From contig CAYGKP010000116.1 of the NCBI GenBank assembly GCA_964350605.1, positions 1-7,814 on the forward strand: a stretch of 7,814 nucleotides of DNA. Direction: 5' to 3'. Under the pieces are notes generated by a model. That model saw nothing but the letters and a program-made list of their open reading frames with translations. It ran no database searches and was not told where the DNA came from. The translations under genes and the position numbers were made by a program. Positions 5,166-7,814 of the stretch are shown in pieces (the stretch's first letter is position 1; every line of letters begins with the position of its first letter). The stretch comes from CAYGKP01 sp964350605. Its GTDB lineage: Bacteria; Bacteroidota; Bacteroidia; Cytophagales; JAAEPT01.

Positions 5166-6334
5166 TGATTCCCCCTGAGCTGTTTTCAGAAGCAGTTCAG
5201 GCCTTCCTGAAAGCGCACCAAAGCGCCCCGCTTGCCCAGACGGCTCTGGCAGCGGGGCGTTTTTCGTTGGACTTGCGTCAGTGGGTGATGGCCCAACTCA
5301 AGGGCCGCGAACTGGCGAAACGCAAGTGGCCCGAGTGGGCGGACAAGGGCCTCATTTATCCTCCTGGGCCCGTGGTGGAACAGGCATCCTCGACAGCGAC
5401 GGCGCGGTACAAGCTCCGATTCTTTGAGGGAGAGATGCGGGTCATAGACCTGACCGCTGGGTTGGGGATCGACACGTTTGTGCTGGCGGAAGCAGGGAAG
5501 CACGTGGTCGCAGGGGAGCCGGATGCTGACCGGGTCGCTTGTTTGGTCCACAACGCCGAGCGTCTCGGGCTTTCGGATCGAGTTCAAGTGATCGAAGGAA
5601 CGGCCGAGGACGTGCTGCCGACGTTGGGTCAGGCAGTTGTCTTGCTACTTGATCCGGACCGCCGGGTCGAGGGAAAGCGGGTGGTCGATTGGAGCGATAC
5701 GGTGCCAGATCCGGTAGGTCTGTTGCTTTACGAACTGAATTGGTCGCGGGCGCTGGTGAAGGGCTCGCCGATGCTCGACATCGAGGCGGGGCGGCTGGGT
5801 TTGCCCGGCTGCCGGGCGGTCCATGTGGTGGAGCAGGGCGGAGAAGTCAAAGAGCTATTGTTCGACCTCGAATTGCGCGAGGGTGCAGCGACCGACGCGA
5901 TTTTGGTCGGTGATCTTGCCTTCTCCACCGCTTATGAGAAATCGCTCGTACCCCGCCTTAGCGAAGCGAAAACGTACCTGTTCGACCCCACACCGGGCCT
6001 GCGAAAGGCGGGTTGCTGGAAGAGTCTGGGCGAGCAGTTGGAACTGCCCCAACTGCATCCAAATTCTCATCTCTATACTTCGGAGGTTGACCGCCCCGAC
6101 TTCCCGGGCCGTCGCTTTCGGGTGCTCGAAGAATTGCCCTGGAAAAAGAAGGATGTGCTGGCTGCCTTGCCGGAAGGCCGCGCCAATCTGATTGTCCGGG
6201 GCCTCTCCGAATCAACCGAGGAGATACGAAAACGCCTCTCCGTACCCGAGGGTGGAGAGGCGTATCTCTTGGCTTGTCAGGATGTCACGGGACGTAGGCT
6301 GCTGCGCTGCGAGCGCCTCGATCTGACGAATTAG
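5165..6334 (+). CDS. Class I SAM-dependent methyltransferase with C-terminal THUMP-like domain
   Basis: The 389-residue protein has a helical N-terminus with KWPEWADKGLIYPP (54-67) and VEQASSTATARYK (71-83). SAM motif I is VIDLTAGLGID (93-103), followed by the acidic GEPD (117-120). A motif IV-like LLDPDRR spans 161-167, where D163-P matches the DPxRR form seen in this Bacteroidota family. YLFDPTPGLRKAG (271-283) and the C-terminal RFRVLEELPWKKKD to EEIRKRLSVPEGGEAYLL form the THUMP-like part, suggesting an RNA substrate. The target is not known to me, so no symbol is given. The ATG at 5165 overlaps the asd stop by one base and includes the conserved N-terminal helix. In-frame starts further upstream lie inside asd. 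The next in-frame ATG, at 5288, would drop that helix. The 3' end overlaps infB by 4 bp. Terminator hairpins for both neighbours lie inside this gene. Confidence 0.88.
   Translation: MIPPELFSEAVQAFLKAHQSAPLAQTALAAGRFSLDLRQWVMAQLKGRELAKRKWPEWADKGLIYPPGPVVEQASSTATARYKLRFFEGEMRVIDLTAGLGIDTFVLAEAGKHVVAGEPDADRVACLVHNAERLGLSDRVQVIEGTAEDVLPTLGQAVVLLLDPDRRVEGKRVVDWSDTVPDPVGLLLYELNWSRALVKGSPMLDIEAGRLGLPGCRAVHVVEQGGEVKELLFDLELREGAATDAILVGDLAFSTAYEKSLVPRLSEAKTYLFDPTPGLRKAGCWKSLGEQLELPQLHPNSHLYTSEVDRPDFPGRRFRVLEELPWKKKDVLAALPEGRANLIVRGLSESTEEIRKRLSVPEGGEAYLLACQDVTGRRLLRCERLDLTN
5224..5264 (+). terminator. Terminator-shaped hairpin inside the methyltransferase gene, 58 nt after the asd stop
   Basis: CGCCCCGCT (5224-5232) is the perfect reverse complement of AGCGGGGCG (5251-5259). 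The stem continues inward as GCC(C)AGA with TCTGGC around a CGGC loop, with two single-base bulges. TTTTT follows at 5260-5264. Shape and strand are those of an intrinsic terminator for asd, but it lies in codons 20-34 of the next gene. It may end part of the asd transcripts or act as an attenuator that translating ribosomes override. Confidence 0.6.
6229..6262 (-). terminator. Minus-strand intrinsic terminator for infB, inside the convergent methyltransferase gene
   Basis: On the minus strand, CGCCTCTCC (6262-6254) pairs perfectly with GGAGAGGCG (6241-6233). An inner ACC/GGT pairing closes the 12-nt loop, and TTTT follows at 6232-6229. It lies about 70 nt past the infB stop. Outer bases GAGATA (6221-6226) and TATCTC (6263-6268) could extend the pairing across the T tract. 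On the plus strand no T run follows the stem, so it faces infB only. Confidence 0.7.
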
Positions 6335-7814
6335 TCCTTCTTGCTGCTCGAAAGGGTGCGTTTGATTTCGCGCACTTCGTAGACTTCGATCTGGTCGCCG
6401 ACCAGGATGTCGTTGTAGTTCTTGATCGAGAGGCCACATTCGTAGCCAAACTTCACTTCTGCTACGTCGTCCTTGAAGCGCTTGAGTGCCGCGATCTCGC
6501 CTTCGTGTTTCACGATGCTGTCGCGAATCAGGCGCACTTTGCTCTTGCGTTCGATCTTGCCGCTGGTCACATAGCAACCCGCAACCGTACCGATCTTGGT
6601 GATCTTGAAGACCTCGCGGACCTCCACGTTGCCGATGACCGCTTCCTCGAACTCCGGCTCCAGCATGCCCTCGAGGGCATCTTTCATCTCGTCGATGGCG
6701 CGGTAGATGACCGAGTAATGGCGAATCTCGATTTCCTCCTGCTCGGCCACATTCTTGGCGTTGGCCGTCGGGCGGACCTGGAAGCCCAGGATGATCGCAT
6801 CGGCGGTCGAGGCCAGAAGCACGTCGGATTCGGTGACCGCACCCACCCCACGGTGAATGACGTTCACTTTGATCGAGTCGGTCGACAGCTTGAGGAGCGA
6901 ATCGGTCAAGGCTTCGACCGAACCGTCCACGTCGGCTTTCACAATCAGGTTGAGTTCCTGGAACGAACCCATGGCCAAGCGGCGACCGATCTCGTCGAGG
7001 GTCAGGTGCTTGCGGGTCCGGATGTTTTGCTCGCGCTGGATCTGCGCACGCTTGCTGGCAATCTCGCGGGCCTCACGGTCCGATTCGAGGATGTTGAAGC
7101 GGTCGCCCGATTGCGGCGCACCGTCCAGACCAAGCACCTGCACAGGTGTTGCTGGGCCAGCTTCGTCCATGCGGCGGCCTTTGTGGTCGCTCATGGCCTT
7201 CACGCGGCCGTAGTGCGAGCCGGCCAATACCACGTCGCCGACGCGCAGGGTTCCCCCTTGCACCAGGACGGTCGAGAGGTAGCCGCGGCCTTTGTCCAGG
7301 CTGGCTTCGACCACAGTACCTACCGCCGGTTTGTCGGCGTTGGCTTTCAATTCGAGGACTTCGGCCTCGATGAGGATTTTTTCCAGCAGTTCAGGGATGC
7401 CTTCTCCGCTTTTCGAGGAGACGCTCTGTACCTGAAACTTCCCGCCCCAGTCCTCGGTAAGGATGTTCTGTTGCGAGAGGCCTTCTTTGATCTTGTCGGG
7501 ATTGGCCGCGTCTTTGTCGATTTTGGTGATCGCCACGATGATGGGCACTTCGGCCGCTCTCGCGTGGTTGATCGCCTCAATGGTTTGGGGCATGACTTGG
7601 TCGTCAGCCGCGACAACGAGCACGACGATGTCGGTCAGTTTCGCACCGCGGGCCCGCATGGCGGTAAACGCTTCGTGACCCGGTGTATCGAGGAACGTAA
7701 CCATTTGGCCACTTTCGGTCTTGACACTATAAGCACCGATGTGCTGGGTGATGCCTCCGGCTTCGCCCTCAGTCACGCTCGATTCGCGGATGTAGTCAAG
7801 CAGCGACGTTTTAC
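6331..7814 (-). CDS. infB: Translation initiation factor IF-2 (5' part outside window)
   Basis: The visible 493 residues cover the region from the end of the G1 loop to the C-terminus; the N-terminal domain and GHVDHG lie beyond 7814. The first visible codons read KTSLLDYIRESSV, so the frame stays open past the GTG at 7776, which is not the start. GEAGGITQHIGAY is the switch region (G2), DTPGHEAF is G3, and SSKSG is the likely G5. G4 reads TKID at 7516-7527 rather than the usual NKxD. Domain II (VGTVVEASLDKGRG), domain III (LIVKADVDGSVEAL to VGAVTESDVLLA) and the initiator-tRNA-binding C-terminal domain (ITKIGTVAGCYV, YECGLSIKNYNDI) follow in the normal order. IF-2 is the GTPase that brings fMet-tRNA to the 30S subunit and promotes subunit joining. 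Its TAA overlaps the stop of the convergent methyltransferase gene. Confidence 0.97.
   Translation of the reverse strand, partial: KTSLLDYIRESSVTEGEAGGITQHIGAYSVKTESGQMVTFLDTPGHEAFTAMRARGAKLTDIVVLVVAADDQVMPQTIEAINHARAAEVPIIVAITKIDKDAANPDKIKEGLSQQNILTEDWGGKFQVQSVSSKSGEGIPELLEKILIEAEVLELKANADKPAVGTVVEASLDKGRGYLSTVLVQGGTLRVGDVVLAGSHYGRVKAMSDHKGRRMDEAGPATPVQVLGLDGAPQSGDRFNILESDREAREIASKRAQIQREQNIRTRKHLTLDEIGRRLAMGSFQELNLIVKADVDGSVEALTDSLLKLSTDSIKVNVIHRGVGAVTESDVLLASTADAIILGFQVRPTANAKNVAEQEEIEIRHYSVIYRAIDEMKDALEGMLEPEFEEAVIGNVEVREVFKITKIGTVAGCYVTSGKIERKSKVRLIRDSIVKHEGEIAALKRFKDDVAEVKFGYECGLSIKNYNDILVGDQIEVYEVREIKRTLSSSKKD

Noticed and set aside
1..7814. Mobile element, phage, CRISPR or defence system
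   Set aside because: No transposase, integrase, direct-repeat array or target-site duplication is visible; the genes are housekeeping types in compact operons, and the tRNA end shows no adjacent integrase gene.

Overview
This window reads as an ordinary housekeeping segment of a Bacteroidota chromosome with a fairly high GC content. The clues are a promoter of the Bacteroidota form (TTTA, 18 nt, TATCTTTG) in front of asd, the lack of clear Shine-Dalgarno sequences, a tRNA with no encoded CCA, a DksA-like protein with the decayed zinc finger common in that phylum, and a SAM-dependent methyltransferase with a THUMP-like C-terminus, a type common in that phylum. The assignment rests on recognising families by eye; no search was run.

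Layout: a tRNA-Phe(GAA) gene and its intrinsic terminator lie at 30-163 on the plus strand. After an inverted-repeat spacer comes a five-gene block on the minus strand, transcribed from about 4040 down to 237. Its order is a DksA/TraR-like regulator, scpB, an RluB-type 23S rRNA pseudouridine synthase, a GT39/ArnT-like membrane glycosyltransferase and a small exported thioredoxin-fold protein. Spacing is tight: TAG directly followed by a GTG start, a 33-nt gap, an ATGA overlap, then a messy junction that may hide a one-base frameshift. A 146-nt divergent promoter region (4015-4160) separates this block from a plus-strand pair, asd (aspartate-semialdehyde dehydrogenase) and a methyltransferase gene, joined by a TAATG overlap. 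The methyltransferase gene converges with the truncated 3' two thirds or so of infB (minus strand), and their stop codons overlap by 4 bp.

The genes serve core functions: translation (tRNA, IF-2), rRNA modification (RluB), chromosome segregation (ScpB), global transcription control (DksA-like) and lysine/threonine/methionine/diaminopimelate biosynthesis (Asd). I see no mobile element, CRISPR array, defence island or novel multi-gene system.

The most interesting signals are regulatory elements hidden in coding DNA. A strong terminator-shaped hairpin with a T run sits 60 nt inside the methyltransferase gene, where it could end or attenuate asd transcription. A minus-strand terminator for infB sits antisense within the 3' end of the same gene. 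Other points are a TKID variant of the IF-2 G4 motif, two mismatches at the base of the tRNA acceptor stem, and the probable frameshift at the end of the glycosyltransferase gene.
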